DNA from: Aureobasidium sp. EXF-3400
Taxonomy: Eukaryota; Ascomycota; Dothideomycetes; Dothideales; Saccotheciaceae
Assembly: GCA_024195585.1 (NCBI GenBank)
Contig: SWBL01000010.1
Location: forward strand, 186,001 to 250,000
DNA: 64,000 nt
Direction: 5' to 3'
Shown: positions 21,961 through 34,700 of the stretch, piece by piece
Numbering within the stretch: position 1 is the stretch's first letter
Layout: each line of letters opens with the position of its first letter
The notes under the pieces: model-generated
Databases searched by the model: none
What the model saw: the letters and a program-made list of their open reading frames with translations, nothing else
What the model was told of the DNA's origin: nothing
Translations under genes and position numbers: made by a program

Positions 21961-24900
21961 TGATCAGGTTCATGAGTCCAAATTTGTATGAGTTGATCTC
22001 CACATTGAGGTTATTTATGGAATCTGGAAGCAGAGGAGTCACGAGGGATGGGAGATGAGAGCAGGTATCTGTGCTTCACTGACCCTGTCAATCAGTCTGC
22101 TTCTCTAAAATCTCCAAGAGCATCTCTCGCATACAGACTGACTGGGACCGCGTTCGTGCCGTGGTTGTCAACTGTTTTGTTGATGTCGCGGTTGTCAGCT
22201 GCGAAATTCCATGGACTGTCAATATCCTTCTCTTCCTAAAAGTACTGACGCTCGGTTATTTGGTCAAGTTGCAAGAAGCCTGAGAGCAGAAGGAATTGTG
22301 TAGTACAGTCTGAGAAAGCAATGGATGTAATGCACTACGATGAACATACTGCATGCAAAAATCTGACCAGACACCACTCCAACGATACCGATAGGTTATA
22401 GGTCATTCTGCTCGACCCAAGTTACTCTCAAAGATACGAATCTTCACATTGACAAGGACAGGCTACAAGACGAGCAATTCATAATCATACCTCCACATCA
22501 AAGTAGCTATACGAACAGCAATATACTGACTCGCTTTCTTGGAGTCTCACGCGCAACCACCCATAGATACTGATCACCTAGCTATATCCTATAGAAATCT
22601 ATCTTTACGCAACAATATGAACAGCCTGATCGAAAAGCTTAAGGAAGTGGTATGTACATTCAACTTCAGTAAGATCGATCTAGGATGGAGTAGAGAACGT
22701 GTCCGAGTGATCAGGTCACTAACTCTAGACTTGTAGGAAGGAATCTCTAGATTGAGGGTAGTCGTGGATGTTAGAAGCAATTAAATCAGGGGATATAGGG
22801 ATAGCATTTGATATCTGTGCCTCACTAACCTAGTCACTCTAGGACCTTCCATTCGCAAATATATTTTGAGTATAATGCTACACTGCAAAATATGCAGAGA
22901 GACAGTCCTACACCATGGCGAGGCAGCCAGGTCTTTAGCCCCAGCTGCGAAGATGAAGCAAATATCCTTCTCACTACTGGAGAACCGGAATACGACAAGG
23001 GCATCGATCGCCTTATGACAATTTCAGGATCGAACAAGGCTTGACAGTATAGTTTGAGAGTCTGGTAGCAATGTACATGGTATATCCGAAAGCCGTACTA
23101 ACCAGGTGGCGACCCAAACAACGCATATGAATTGATGTTTCCGGCTCAGATTGCTTCCCAGCACTTCAGTTCCTTCTGATGGGAAGGAGCGGCAGTGGTA
23201 GTATATCAAATCAGCAGCTCTACAATCTTAACACGACTTCTTTGCACAATTATGCAGATATCTACGACTATATAATCTATTCATATCGTCAACCACTTCC
23301 TTTCTCCAGTATTGGCTCTGCCTGGTCTTGATTCTCCTGCATAAGCACGACCGCCATCGAATGCAGGACTTGAGCCGTATGCGTCGGGTTCTTGGCATCG
23401 ATTGAGGGCAGAGTAGGGAGGATACGTGGGCGATCAGGTCACTGAATCCACTACCATATCTCTGCGTCTCCTACTTGATGATGACATGTTTGTGAGTAAG
23501 TACAAGGATTCAGTGATCTGAGATGAAAATGGGAAGATCTGGATTACTGACCTCGTCACTTTACTCCATCCTCTCTCTATTCCCTTGCGCATCTATAGAT
23601 CAATGATGGCAGACGTAATACCAGTAGCAAGAGCGACAGAACCAGGAGGATTTAGTGGAGCAATTTTCATCCTGGAGTTCATGTCTGTGTGATGCGAGAG
23701 ACACTTATATAGTCGAGAAAAGAATCGATGCCAATTCTGGATGCCATCAAAATGCCCAAACCCAGATCTGTGACTCTAAATTTGATAGTCTATTATATAG
23801 TCTGTCTATGATACGTAAGTCGTCAAGATTAGTCATGATTGTTCACACCTCGTCTACTCAATAGAGCTGTTCCTAAGACTCTAATAGTAAGTTAACGCGA
23901 TACTGCAACTTTTGCTCCAGTTGCTCGACTAGGATATCTTGCCGCTATCAAAAATGCGGATACCATATGCATGACCGGGGTAAGCGACGATATTACCAAG
24001 TGGACTCTGATCGCCAACAGCTCATAGTATGGTATATACACTTCTCCGCTACTGGTCGAGGATAGTTCTATTAAGAACAACACATTCGGATCGTATCAAC
24101 CAGAGTCGAGGATGTCAACCAACACACAAAGATGTTGCAATGCATTCTAGTTGCTACCGATGGCATAGAAGAAGACATAATCAGGTCAGTGGCTCTGAAC
24201 TCTTAAGCTAATGCTGCGTTCTCTGATGCAATACCGTAAAGAAGGGTACCCTATGTGGGAGAAATCTAAGGGCTGGTGAGTTGTTGACCTTGTTTCTCCT
24301 GTGTCCCTGCACCGGCGTTCTTGACAGGATAGGTCCACCGTCTCGATGACAATCTCGCAGGGATTGCGTCAGGTTTATCGGCCTCCTTCTGGGTACTGTA
24401 CAGTCGTCAGTATAAGTTCGCCCATTCTCAGGTATGTGCTGCGGAATAGTTTGAGACATTAGACTGTACTGCGATGTCTCCGCAGCCACGATGGAAACGA
24501 CTTTCAAACATACCCATGTTGGAAAAACAGAGATCTGCGTACAGCACTTAAACAGTTAAGTGGAGTCTGATCATCCATACTCTCTCTACTCCAAAAGTCT
24601 CCCCAACTTCGATAGAAGAACATTCGATCATCTAGCCCCCCCCATTATTAAAAAACCATTTTAGTGAGCCTCGCAATACCTGATACCTAACAACAACAAC
24701 AAGCACAGGAAAACCAAGTACCTACAAAAGAGAAACAAAAAACCAAGCCGCTATAGCGCAGACTTGGGAAAACCCCTTGTGTTTACAAAGTATTCTACCT
24801 TTGCAGTTTCCGCATGCCATGAGAGTCGAACCGACGACCTTCAGTCCGCGGAAACCTTTTTGGGGTTTTATCGCAAATGGTGTTGTTCCTGATTAGGCCA

Positions 24901-26985
24901 AGTGACCGATTTGCTGAGTGAGGAGGGGATTGAGTGAATCATAAGGGATGAGAGGCAAGTGAAGGGAAATGCCGTGGGAAGGGATGTCGAAGTGAGTGGT
25001 TTTTTCCTGATCAGTTTATTGACATTGGGGAGGGGCCACTCCCTGCCCTATGAATGCCAACAAGGTTGTGTTGCTGCTATAAAGTGGTATACATGACACT
25101 CCCTGTTTCCAAATCCTAGAGAGCGAATCTTGCCCGAAAACTAACGAGATCATGGTATAACTACTTCTACGTTATCATCCGAGAACAAACACAAACGTGC
25201 TACGGAGCCCTCATTCGAGAATTTCCAGCCTGCAACCAAAAACTTGTAGTCCGGCGGAATGATGTTTCAACTACCAAAAGCAATGGAGATGAGGTCCTCA
25301 GGTCAGTGACTCCGATCTCCATCGATGATGTCTCTTGCTGGAACAGCAGGGTACATCACATGCGCAAACAGGGACGGATCTTTCTATGTGGGAGAAGTTC
25401 GAGAGATGATGGATCACTGACCTTGTTCTTGTCCTTCTCTTATGGGGAGTCAGCTTTTGCTGCTCTTGGACAACTTTTACTCTACAGTCTCTGGTGGTAC
25501 AGTTGTAGCGCTCGCGAGAAGGTATCCTCATATCTTCCAGATTTCTCTAGAAGAGCTTGGCTTCGTCTTGTAGTATCCAAAATGTTGTATCTGCAAGAGA
25601 GAGCGTGATTTTATAGAACGTGAATACATTGTAGCGTGTTGGTGTGATTGTCCATATGACATCAATGGAATTTATCTCATGCAGTAATGCTGGAGTCAAT
25701 CCATAGAGCCCCAAGATGTGAGCACTGATACCATTCTGACTGTCATTCAATGCTGCATCTTGACTCTGATATAGCAACTCATACATTCTAGGTGTTCATC
25801 CGTCTCAAACTCATCGCCACGTATAGACCGCACGATCGATCGCAAGTGTACACCACATCTAGAATGACCTTCTACCGCCAAAAAACTTCAGCATCAAGAG
25901 TAACTTCTCTCATGGCAACCTCGTAGAGTATTACTCTCCAGAAGAGTCGTATCTCAAGCGATTACCAAATCTCGAACATGGAGGTCTTTCATCCTGCATA
26001 TATCTAGAGCAATAAATGACTACCTCACGACTATGTTTGCCCATCTTGTAGATGCAGCATATGTTGTCTACTGGAAGTCCATCGCCCTCGGCCTAAGGAT
26101 CGTGGTTCATACTCCGAGTTTCATCTCTAAGACAGCGAGGGCAAAGAAGAAGAGGTACTCAGGTCAGTGATTCTAAACTTCTAAAATGGTGTTACAATAT
26201 ATAGCAAAGAACCTAGGATGTACTCGAGCAAGGACAGAATATCTGATAAGAGGTAAATCTAAGTAATGGTGATTTACTGACCTTGTTGTTCTCCTGTTCT
26301 CGCATGGTGCAATATGGATGCCGTTGATGATGTTGACTTAAAACTGTGTTGCTGGCATGTTCGTATTGTTGATGTTGGAAGACACTTTTGTGTGTTTAGT
26401 ATGGTCTCAAGTGTATGGGGTTTATTTTATAGAACCTGCTTTCACCAGGGGGTCATGGTGAGCGTGTCGGAGTGACTGTATGTAGATAAGGAAGGCACTA
26501 GTCACTATCTCGACTGTCGTTCATAGCAGCATATTATGCTCTACTACAAAAACACTGATAGCTCATATATTCGTCTGCTTATGCTTATGCAACGTGTTAA
26601 TAGCATGGACGATCGTATGTGGACTACATATCCAGAATCGGTTTCTACCACTAACCTTCTCAAAATCAGAAGTGACATAACCCTTTTTAAAGACAGCTTT
26701 TGAACCTACGATAGACCCTATACCGAATGCCAAACACACCTGCTAGTGCAGCAGTGACTTCACAATCAATAACTCAACAAGCGGTTGATGTTGCTCTACA
26801 TTTCCATACCTCATATTCCACTTCTCTACAGACAAGAAGGCGTAGACAGGGAAAGTGATCAGGTCAATGATCCCTAAATCTTCTTTCAAGTCTGTTATGT
26901 CGTTCGGACAGATGAAGGTTACGGTCAGGGTGAGAACACTTAGAGAACCGTCGGGAATGCTGCTGGATCGTTGACCTGATCGAGC
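21961..26985. repeat. Decayed tandem array: seven units each bearing an inverted GGTCAGTGA motif pair
   Basis: Seven times the region shows CAGGTCAGTGA-like sequence followed 102-116 bases later by its reverse complement TCACTGACCT. Positions of left and right motifs: 21964/22077, 22711/22822, 23434/23545, 24182/24284, 25299/25415, 26160/26275, 26859/26969. Units start about 710-1120 bases apart. Outside the motifs the units share diverged blocks, for example TTTTATAGAAC at 25609 and 26425, the block near 25737 and 26511 (ACTGTC-TTCA), and CGATCG plus CCAGAATC-like text near 25833 and 26607. On the minus strand each unit can be read as exon, AACAAG|GTCAGT donor, CTGAC branch and AG acceptor, with CTCCCACATAG inside several. 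No unit keeps a long open frame. This looks like a tandemly duplicated, degraded gene or element of unknown type. Confidence 0.6.
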
Positions 26986-26989
26986 CATT

Positions 26990-28529
26990 GGGCTTGCTTC
27001 CCTGTCATCTTCGTGTAGTCATTCCATTGGACCTTTGGTAGTCATTTCACTGGACATCTGGTAAATGAAACACGTGCTTCAACTATTGGTATTGACTGCT
27101 CCCACGATGCAGTGCTGTGTGGACAGGATTTATGCTAACGATAAGAACGTCTGAAGACTGTTTTCAAAGCCTGCTGAACGGATGCAACGTCACCACTTGC
27201 TCGTCCACGATGGACGGCTGTCCTAGAATGTACAAACAAACTCATGCATAAAAAATGGTTCTTTGCAACATATCTATAGACTAGTTTCGTCCACTTTGAT
27301 ATTTGACGAGGCAAGTGTGCGATGTCGCCGTGTTCGCGAGCTGAGAGGGACAAAGTTATCTTGTGGTGGCACGACTTTTCTTCAGACATCCAGACGGGTC
27401 AATAGATCTTCACATGCATGATCGACAACGTTATGGAGGATAGCCGGAATGTTCTGGTGTTACAGACATGGTTTGAGAGCTTCGATACGATCCGGGTGTC
27501 AAAATAGTTGAGCGATATCGCAAGCTTGCTTGTGTCACTGACTCAAAGATACTCCTGCTTGAGCTAGAGTGCAGTATGTATTCGGCCATGACTGCATGAT
27601 AAATCCCACACTCCACATTAACGTCACGTCCAGGGGAAGACCTTGGGATCAGGAGACTTTGTACAGCTCTTTGAAAGTGTTATGCATCTCCACAACTAAG
27701 AGATCGGCCTAGACCTTGACACTAGGATGATGAGAACGATTGAGGACTTCGATCACAATGTGAACCCCACGATATTTCAGTCGAGTAATATCGGGGTTTG
27801 CTAGAGACACCCGGCGATACAGATGCTGCATGCTTCGCCAACGCATGTCGAGAGCAGAGACTCAAGTTCTCGTCGAAAATTCCAGCGAACTATAACGGCA
27901 GTGCAGACAAGGTGCACGATCGGGCAAAGCAATCGCCGACATCTGTTTGCGTTCCCGGGCAAGGCTGGCGAAGCTTAGTCGGGATGGCCTTGCTGCACCA
28001 CAGCATAAATAGACAGCAAAGCGGTGATGAGCAGAGAATGTAGCCTGATCCGTAGTAAAGCCTCACCAGGATCTATGAGTACAGAAGTCAGACGTGCAGG
28101 TCGGCCAAAGTGAATCTCCGAGCATGATGTGAACGGAAAGGGTCGAGGTTAGCTATGGTGGGCATCTCGGACCGAGACAAAACACGATATTTCGACTGTG
28201 AATTCGATGGCAAAAAGTATGAACGACGATTGAAAGCCATTGTACGAACAGTCGTTCGAGATGGAACTTGAGTTGTGGTGGGCGACAAAGAGAGTTGTGC
28301 GGTCAAGTCGTGCCGGTAGATCGGAACCCCACTCGCTGCTCCGCAATCAGCTGCATGAGAGTACATGATACATGGGCGGAGCTGAAGGTAAGAACAGTAA
28401 TACGGCTCTCATCTCAGCTTCTCATCACCCTTTGACCTTCTTCTTCGAAATCGATCAAGTTGACCGATTTCTCTCCACCTTCACATTCGGCATTTGTGAA
28501 TCGGTTGATCGAGTTTGAATCTCGTCGGA
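26990..28529. other. Gene-free stretch between the decayed array and the membrane-protein gene
   Basis: About 1.5 kb with only short frames on either strand (longest about 90 codons) and no family likeness. No RNA gene was recognised. The last 100 bases are pyrimidine-rich and act as promoter for the next gene. Confidence 0.4.
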
Positions 28530-29744
28530 ATGGTTGTAGCTCGTCAGGAGCCTCCTCAGGTGGCGCGTAGCTCCTACTTTGCTTCGATCAATTCTTATTA
28601 TGCGTCGCGGTACTCTGCCGAACAAGCCTCGCAGACAGCTACTAGAACAGACGATGATGATGACCAGCAGTTTAGCAGCAGCGGAAATGACGACAAAACT
28701 GAATCGGATTTCTCGACAGCAATTGCTCTCGCTTTTGGATCCACAACAGCAACGTTGGAGAACAGTGCGACAACGACGAAAAGCATCACATACGAAACAG
28801 CTCAGTCGCAGACGAGTGAAAGAGTGACCTCCTCGGATTCAGTGGTGCAGTCCACCACGACACCAAGTATGACGACGAGCTTTTCGTGGACTCAACCAGC
28901 ATGGCGACCTGGATGGCATTCGTACGCTCCGTCGTACATCAGTACTGCGACTTCTTCTGGGACCAGCGCTGCAACTCTGTCGCCCAGTCTGGATATCCAA
29001 GAGAAAGCCCACCATGGTCCGAGCGCGACCATTATCGCTGGTGTCGTGATTCCAATAGTAATTTTGTTGGCGAGCGGTCTCGTAGCCATGGCTTGCTTGC
29101 GTAGACGACGAAAGCGTGCCGCCATCTCCGGCGCTGGCCATACCACTGTCGTCGGCGCTGTGGCACCTGTCGCAATGGCTGAGAAGGTAGCGGAGAAGAA
29201 GCCCATGTCGAGTGTTCATCATACAACTCACACGACCACGTTGTCGCCGATTGATGAGGCGACAGCAGCCCCTCAGCTTCCTCAGCTCGTTATCACGTCT
29301 TCCCAGAACGCAAGTTACTTCACTGGTCTGGACACCTTCTCGGTGCACTCAGCTGCTACAACCGAGGACCCACCACCACCATACCGAGCACGAAGTATGT
29401 TGAGCCATACCTCATCCGAGCGACGTCAGCCGAGTATCGTGCAAACTGCAGCTCTTGCACCAGTTTCACCGATATCACCAGTCTCTCCAGTGGCTCATCT
29501 CACTTCGCCATTCTCTGATGCAAATGCGATATCTGTTACTAGATCACCTTCTCAAAGATCGTTTGCGAGTACACTGTATTCAAGCAATGCCAGTGTGTAT
29601 GAGGCACGACCTGCACGGCGAAGCACAGGCCCTGCAGAGTATGTGATCAGTCCAAGATCATCAATGGAGGAGCCAACCCGAGTGAGATCGCCATTTGATG
29701 ATCCGGAGGATGAGGTTGTTAATGTGCGACGTGATGAGTCCTGA
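28530..29744 (+). CDS. Single-pass membrane protein with Ser/Thr-rich ectodomain
   Basis: 404 residues from the first ATG at 28530. Residues 1-165 are rich in Ser, Thr and Asp with a DDDDD run, typical of an O-mannosylated extracellular part. One strong membrane span at about 166-189 (IIAGVVIPIVILLASGLVAM) is followed by a basic stop-transfer run LRRRRKR. The cytoplasmic tail of about 205 residues is disordered, with a PPPPY motif (WW/arrestin-binding type, near residue 290), PVSPISPVSPV, and several RSPF and RRST phospho-sites. No clear signal peptide precedes the ectodomain; the topology is inferred from the positive-inside rule. The plan is like fungal Mid2/WSC-type sensors but without a WSC domain. 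Convergent with TRM5. Confidence 0.75.
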   Translation: MVVARQEPPQVARSSYFASINSYYASRYSAEQASQTATRTDDDDDQQFSSSGNDDKTESDFSTAIALAFGSTTATLENSATTTKSITYETAQSQTSERVTSSDSVVQSTTTPSMTTSFSWTQPAWRPGWHSYAPSYISTATSSGTSAATLSPSLDIQEKAHHGPSATIIAGVVIPIVILLASGLVAMACLRRRRKRAAISGAGHTTVVGAVAPVAMAEKVAEKKPMSSVHHTTHTTTLSPIDEATAAPQLPQLVITSSQNASYFTGLDTFSVHSAATTEDPPPPYRARSMLSHTSSERRQPSIVQTAALAPVSPISPVSPVAHLTSPFSDANAISVTRSPSQRSFASTLYSSNASVYEARPARRSTGPAEYVISPRSSMEEPTRVRSPFDDPEDEVVNVRRDES

Positions 29745-29930
29745 GGAGCTAACGAAAGCGAATGATGGAGGACTTTTGTCCAAGAGACACGCATACATGA
29801 CTGACGAGCCCTGCGTCTTGTATTTTCGGCTCTGAGTGTCCGGCGTTTGGGCGAAGTATGATTGTTGAAAGCTTTTTGAACATTGAGAATATATAGTACG
29901 TGTAATGACAACGCGAAATCTTTGTTGCCA

Positions 29931-31416
29931 TTATCTTGTAGGCAAAGTCTTCCTGGGTGCGAAGGCAACTTCCTCTGGAAGACGGAAAGAAGCACAGAAC
30001 ATTCTCTTCTTCGGTGCAACATCTCTAACATCGAAGATGCTGAGTTCGGGGGTCTGCGGGGTGACTTCGTATCCAATCTGTTCGGTGATCTTCTTGCAGA
30101 TACTGATGCCCTCCTGAACATTGTCATCACTCTTGGTGTCGAAGCAGTAGACGTGGACCATTGGCAGCTTGAAGTCGGCGGGGAGTAGCTTTCTGTCTTC
30201 TTCGGTGTACAGGCCAATGAATGCAGGCAAGAACTCGATGGCGCTCGCCGGCAAGTTCATGACGTAGTGAGAGAAAGTGGTAGGTTCGTGGATAGTCTGC
30301 AAGACCTTGGGCGGCGCTTTGGTTGCCTTGGCCTCTGTACGGGTTTGCTTTGCGAAAACTTCCACTTTATGTTTGGTCTGCAAAAGCTTGTGTGCAGCGT
30401 CCTTGATGAAGACATGGCCATCCTGGTTGAAAGGTCTCACATATTGATCGACTTTGTTGCGGCTGATAGCGTCGAGCATGCTAGTATAACTGTCTGGGTT
30501 GAGGTCGTTAGCCCAGACGAAGACACCCTTCTTGCCTGCGGGCACTGCAAAAGGTCCAATGCCAGCCATGACATCGCAAACAGCCTCTCCCTTAGCGAAA
30601 GAATCGACAAGCCTTTGGTGCTCGGTGTTCAGTCTGCTGTTCCAGTAGACCTTTGCGTAGTTGAATTTGAATGTGCAGTCGGCTTCGCGGATCTCAACGT
30701 CCATGTCGTCGGGCCCAGCAAGAACCTCGTACTTGAAAGTGCGGTACTCGCTCTCCTCGCCAACATCATCGATCTTGTTGATTACGGTTCTGACAGCAGG
30801 ATTTTTGTCAACCAGGATCTCGCCGATGATGTTCTTGTAAGGCATGTATTGGTCGCGAAGATTCAGATGTGCGACATGACCGACAAGAGTAAAGCCAGAT
30901 GGGATCTCATCATGCTCTTCTGTCTGAGGCAGTACGGCACTGGCAATATCCTCTGTTGAGGTTAGACTATGTACGGTCAGATGTTGGCTGCAGACTTACG
31001 GTAGTCCCAGTAGTCATAATCGAGCTGGACTTCGTAGGGAATGATGTTGATCATGTTGGACTTTTCCAATTCTGATACGGTCTTGCTCCATGGATATTCG
31101 GCGCCTATAGACATGTTAGATGACGGTTCGAGGCATGTCGAAGTCAGTATGGCTCACCCTTCTCATCGACTTGCGGCCTCAACAGGATGCATTTCTTTCC
31201 AGCTTTTGCGTCGGCCTCGTTGGGGTCAGGCCTGACAATCTGATATCTCTCAAGACGGAGAACATCGTTGGAACGGAAAAGTTCAGATCTGCATTTGGAA
31301 ATAGTCTTGTTATCGACGACGCGAGCAGCTGAAGCAGGAATTTTCTTTTGGAAGAAGGAGCGGTCCAGGACGCGCATGGCGCGGTTGACTGGAGGTCTGA
31401 ACATGTCTTCTGCCAT
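29931..31416 (-). CDS. TRM5: tRNA (guanine(37)-N1)-methyltransferase
   Basis: Three exons (31158-31416, 31000-31104, 29931-30952) give 461 residues. The N-terminus MAEDMFRPPVNRAMRVLDRSFF is that of fungal Trm5. The middle contains AEYPWSKTVSELEKSN and GFTLVGHVAHLNLRDQYMPY. The Rossmann-fold methyltransferase domain shows CDVMAGIGPFAVPAGKKG (AdoMet loop), WANDLNPDSY and the family motif NLPASAIEFL. Family knowledge: Trm5 makes m1G37 next to the anticodon (and the m1G step of wybutosine), preventing +1 frameshifting, in cytoplasm and mitochondria. No separate mitochondrial signal is obvious. Shares a 306-base promoter with the kinesin gene. Confidence 0.93.
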
Positions 31417-31722
31417 TGAGTGGATTATGAGAGATGGTTTATTATATCAAAAAGTATGGCAGGGATCTCCTCCCAGATGCGTCTGGACTCGAAATGTTTG
31501 AAGGGTTTGTCTGTAAGGACCGATGTGTGGCTGAAAGGAAATGGACGGTGTGGCTGAGTGACGCAGGTTGTGGCGTGTGGGGAAGTTGTCTTGTTGTACC
31601 CAAATCACAATCACCTGCAGCAACCATCAACAATCTCGCAATGCCGTCCATTTCCTGGCGCATCCAATCTATCAACTGGCCATAGTATACAAACGACTCA
31701 CCCTATCTACAATACCGCCAAG
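31417..31722. promoter_or_regulatory. Divergent promoter of TRM5 and kinesin-3
   Basis: 306 bases between two divergent start codons. No certain element is seen apart from an A/T-rich stretch next to TRM5 (TTATATCAAA) that could act as TATA box in the minus direction. Confidence 0.45.
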
Positions 31723-34700
31723 ATGGCGTTGGGCGGCGGAGGAAACATCAAGGTCGTGGTGAGAGTGCGACCTTTCAACAGCAGAGGTACCTCCTTTATA
31801 CAACCTCGACACCAACTCGCCCCAGTCTGACCTATGTAACTATACAGAAATTGATCGCAAAGCACAATGTATTGTGCAGATGAAAGGCGAGCAAACCGTC
31901 ATCTCTCCGCCCACGAATACCGATGCTCGCAACAAGAACGCAAAGGCCGCCATTGACGGCTCCAAGACTTTCGCTTTTGACAAGAGTTACTGGTCCTTTG
32001 ACAAGAAAGACGCCAGCTATGCCGGTCAGGACAACCTCTTTGACGACCTCGGAAAGCCCTTGCTGGACAATGCCTTTGGAGGTTACAACAACTGCATCTT
32101 CGCCTACGGCCAGACTGGTTCCGGAAAGTCTTACTCGATGATGGGTTATGGTCCAGAAGAGGGTGTTATCCCCAAGATTTGCAGATCCATGTTCGAGCGC
32201 ATCGAGGAGGCTCAGAAGGACAAGAACCTGAACTGCACCGTCGAGGTCTCTTACCTCGAAATCTACAACGAGCGCGTCAGAGATCTGTTGAACCCCTCGA
32301 CCAAGGGAAACCTCAAAGTTCGCGAACATCCCTCGACTGGTCCCTATGTCGAAGATCTCGCCAAACTCGTCGTTCGCTCCTTTGCCGAGATCGACCACCT
32401 CATGGACGAGGGTAACAAGGCCCGTACTGTCGCAGCCACCAACATGAACGAGACAAGTAGTAGATCCCATGCTGTCTTCACTCTCACCTTGAGTCAGAAA
32501 CGACATGATGCAGACACTGGAATGGACACGGAAAAGGCCGCCAAGATCTCGCTGGTCGATCTGGCTGGCTCCGAAAGAGCTCAATCTACAGGCGCAACTG
32601 GCGCACGTCTGAAAGAAGGTGCTGAGATCAACCGATCTTTGTCTACACTTGGCCGTGTCATTGCTGCTCTGGCCGACCTTTCGAGTGCCAAGCCTGGCGC
32701 CAAAAAGAAGAGTGCTCAGGTCCCGTATCGTGACTCGGTCCTCACATGGCTTCTGAAGGATTCTCTGGGTGGTAACAGCATGACAGCTATGATTGCTGCG
32801 ATCTCACCTGCCGACATCAACTTTGACGAAACTCTCTCCACACTTCGTTACGCCGACTCTGCCAAGCGCATCAAAAACCACGCTGTCGTAAACGAAGACG
32901 CCAATGCTCGTATGATCAGAGAGTTGAAAGAGGAACTCGCACAACTGCGCTCAAAACTAACCACAGGTGTTGGAAGTGGCGAAGGTGGTGCTATCGCGAG
33001 CGAACAGTATCCGCCAGACACACCTTTGGAAAAGCAGATGGTCTCCATCACACAAGCCGATGGCACTATTAAACAAGTATCAAAGGCTGAGATTGTGGAA
33101 CAACTGGACCAATCCGAAAAGCTATACCAGGACTTGAATCAAACTTGGGAGCAGAAGTTGCAAAAGACGGAGCTTATCCACAAGGAGCGAGAAGCTGCTT
33201 TGGAAGAGCTTGGTATCAGTATTGAAAAAGGCTTCGTTGGCTTGTCGACACCAAAGAAGATGCCCCATCTTGTCAACTTGAGCGACGATCCGCTCCTTGC
33301 GGAATGCTTGGTATACAACCTCAAACCTGGTACGACGACAGTTGGCAACGTCGAAACAGCCAAGACGGCAGAAATCAGACTGAATGGTTCCAAGATCTTG
33401 CATGAGCACTGTACGTTCGAGAACGAAGATGACATTGTCACAGTAGTCCCTAGAGACAATGCAGCCGTCATGGTCAACGGTCAACGCATTGATCAGCCTA
33501 AGAGACTGCGCAGTGGCTACCGTATCATACTGGGTGACTTTCATATCTTCCGATTCAATCATCCGCAAGAAGCAAGGGCCGAGAGAGCGGAAGCAGGAAG
33601 CAGATTGAAGCATTCGTTCACGGCAGATGAGATCGGTGACCCTTCTTCGCCCTCGCCATCCGCTGGACATGATCGTTCGTGGAGTAGTGTCAGCAGGCTG
33701 AATCCGGACTATGACTCAGACTCTAGAGCCAACTCACCAATGCCTATGCGCAGTCTGAGTGGTCGCGAGAACGACTACGATCTCGCTCGAAGAGAGGCTG
33801 TTTCTTCAATGCTCGGCTCAGATCAGAAGATTGCGGCTCTCACGGATGACGAACTAGATAATCTGTTTGACGATCTGCAGAAAGTGAGAGCCGTTAGAAG
33901 AGGCAGACCGGAGAGCCGACTCTTTGATCTTAATGAGGACGATTCTGACTCGGTCAGCTCGTTCCCTGTTCGAGAAAAGTACCTGTCAAACGGAACGCTG
34001 GAAAACTTCTCATTGGACACCGCCCTTACAATGCCATCGACACCACAGGACGATGATGAAGACAAGACATTACGATTAGCCAAGGAAGGCCTGGAAACAG
34101 AACTCGAACGGCAGAAAGAGGAGTACCGAGCACAAATACAATCTGCTCAAGAAATGAATGTTGAAGTAGAGACGATACGCGCCGAGAAGACCAAGATGGA
34201 GGAGAACCTCAGAGCTGTGAAAGAAGACATGGAACAGCGACTTCAAGCACAGAAGGACGAATACGATCGTCAACTGAAAGAGATCCGAAACACTGCTGCA
34301 CAGCCTGTAGATCGTAAGACCGGTCTTACAGAAAAACAACTTCATCTCGTCAAGTCGTGTATCCAGCACTGGCGCCAGCAACGCTATGTCGCCATGGCTG
34401 CTGCTCTCTTACAGAATGCTGCAATACTGAAAGAGGCTCAAGTCATGAGTCAGCAGATGGACAAGAATGTTGTCTTCCAGTTCACTGTCGCGGATGCTGG
34501 ACATACGTACGGATCCTCATACGACCTAGTCTTGAGCGATATCAGTGCTGATGATGACATGGCCCTTCATACTGCTCGCAAGCCCTGCACTGCTGTCAGA
34601 GTCATCGACTTCAAGCATAATGTTGTCCACCTGTGGTCGTTGCACAAGCTGCGTGCTCGTGTACGCTTGATGCGTCAGGTGTTCCAATATATGGATAGGC

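Noticed and set aside
24815..24900. tRNA-like signals on the minus strand: B-box-like GGTTCGACTCT and A-box-like TGGCCTAATCAGG
   Set aside because: The flanking sequence does not form an acceptor stem or T stem, and the D stem fails too. At best it is a degraded tRNA-derived sequence or chance.
21961..26985. Reading the motif pairs as a CRISPR-like or introner-like array
   Set aside because: Spacing between units is 0.7-1.1 kb and unit bodies are strongly diverged; neither short regular repeats nor near-identical intron copies are present.
28088..28366. 92-codon minus-strand frame upstream of the membrane-protein gene
   Set aside because: No motif and no conserved neighbour; left as non-coding, though a small gene cannot be ruled out without transcripts.
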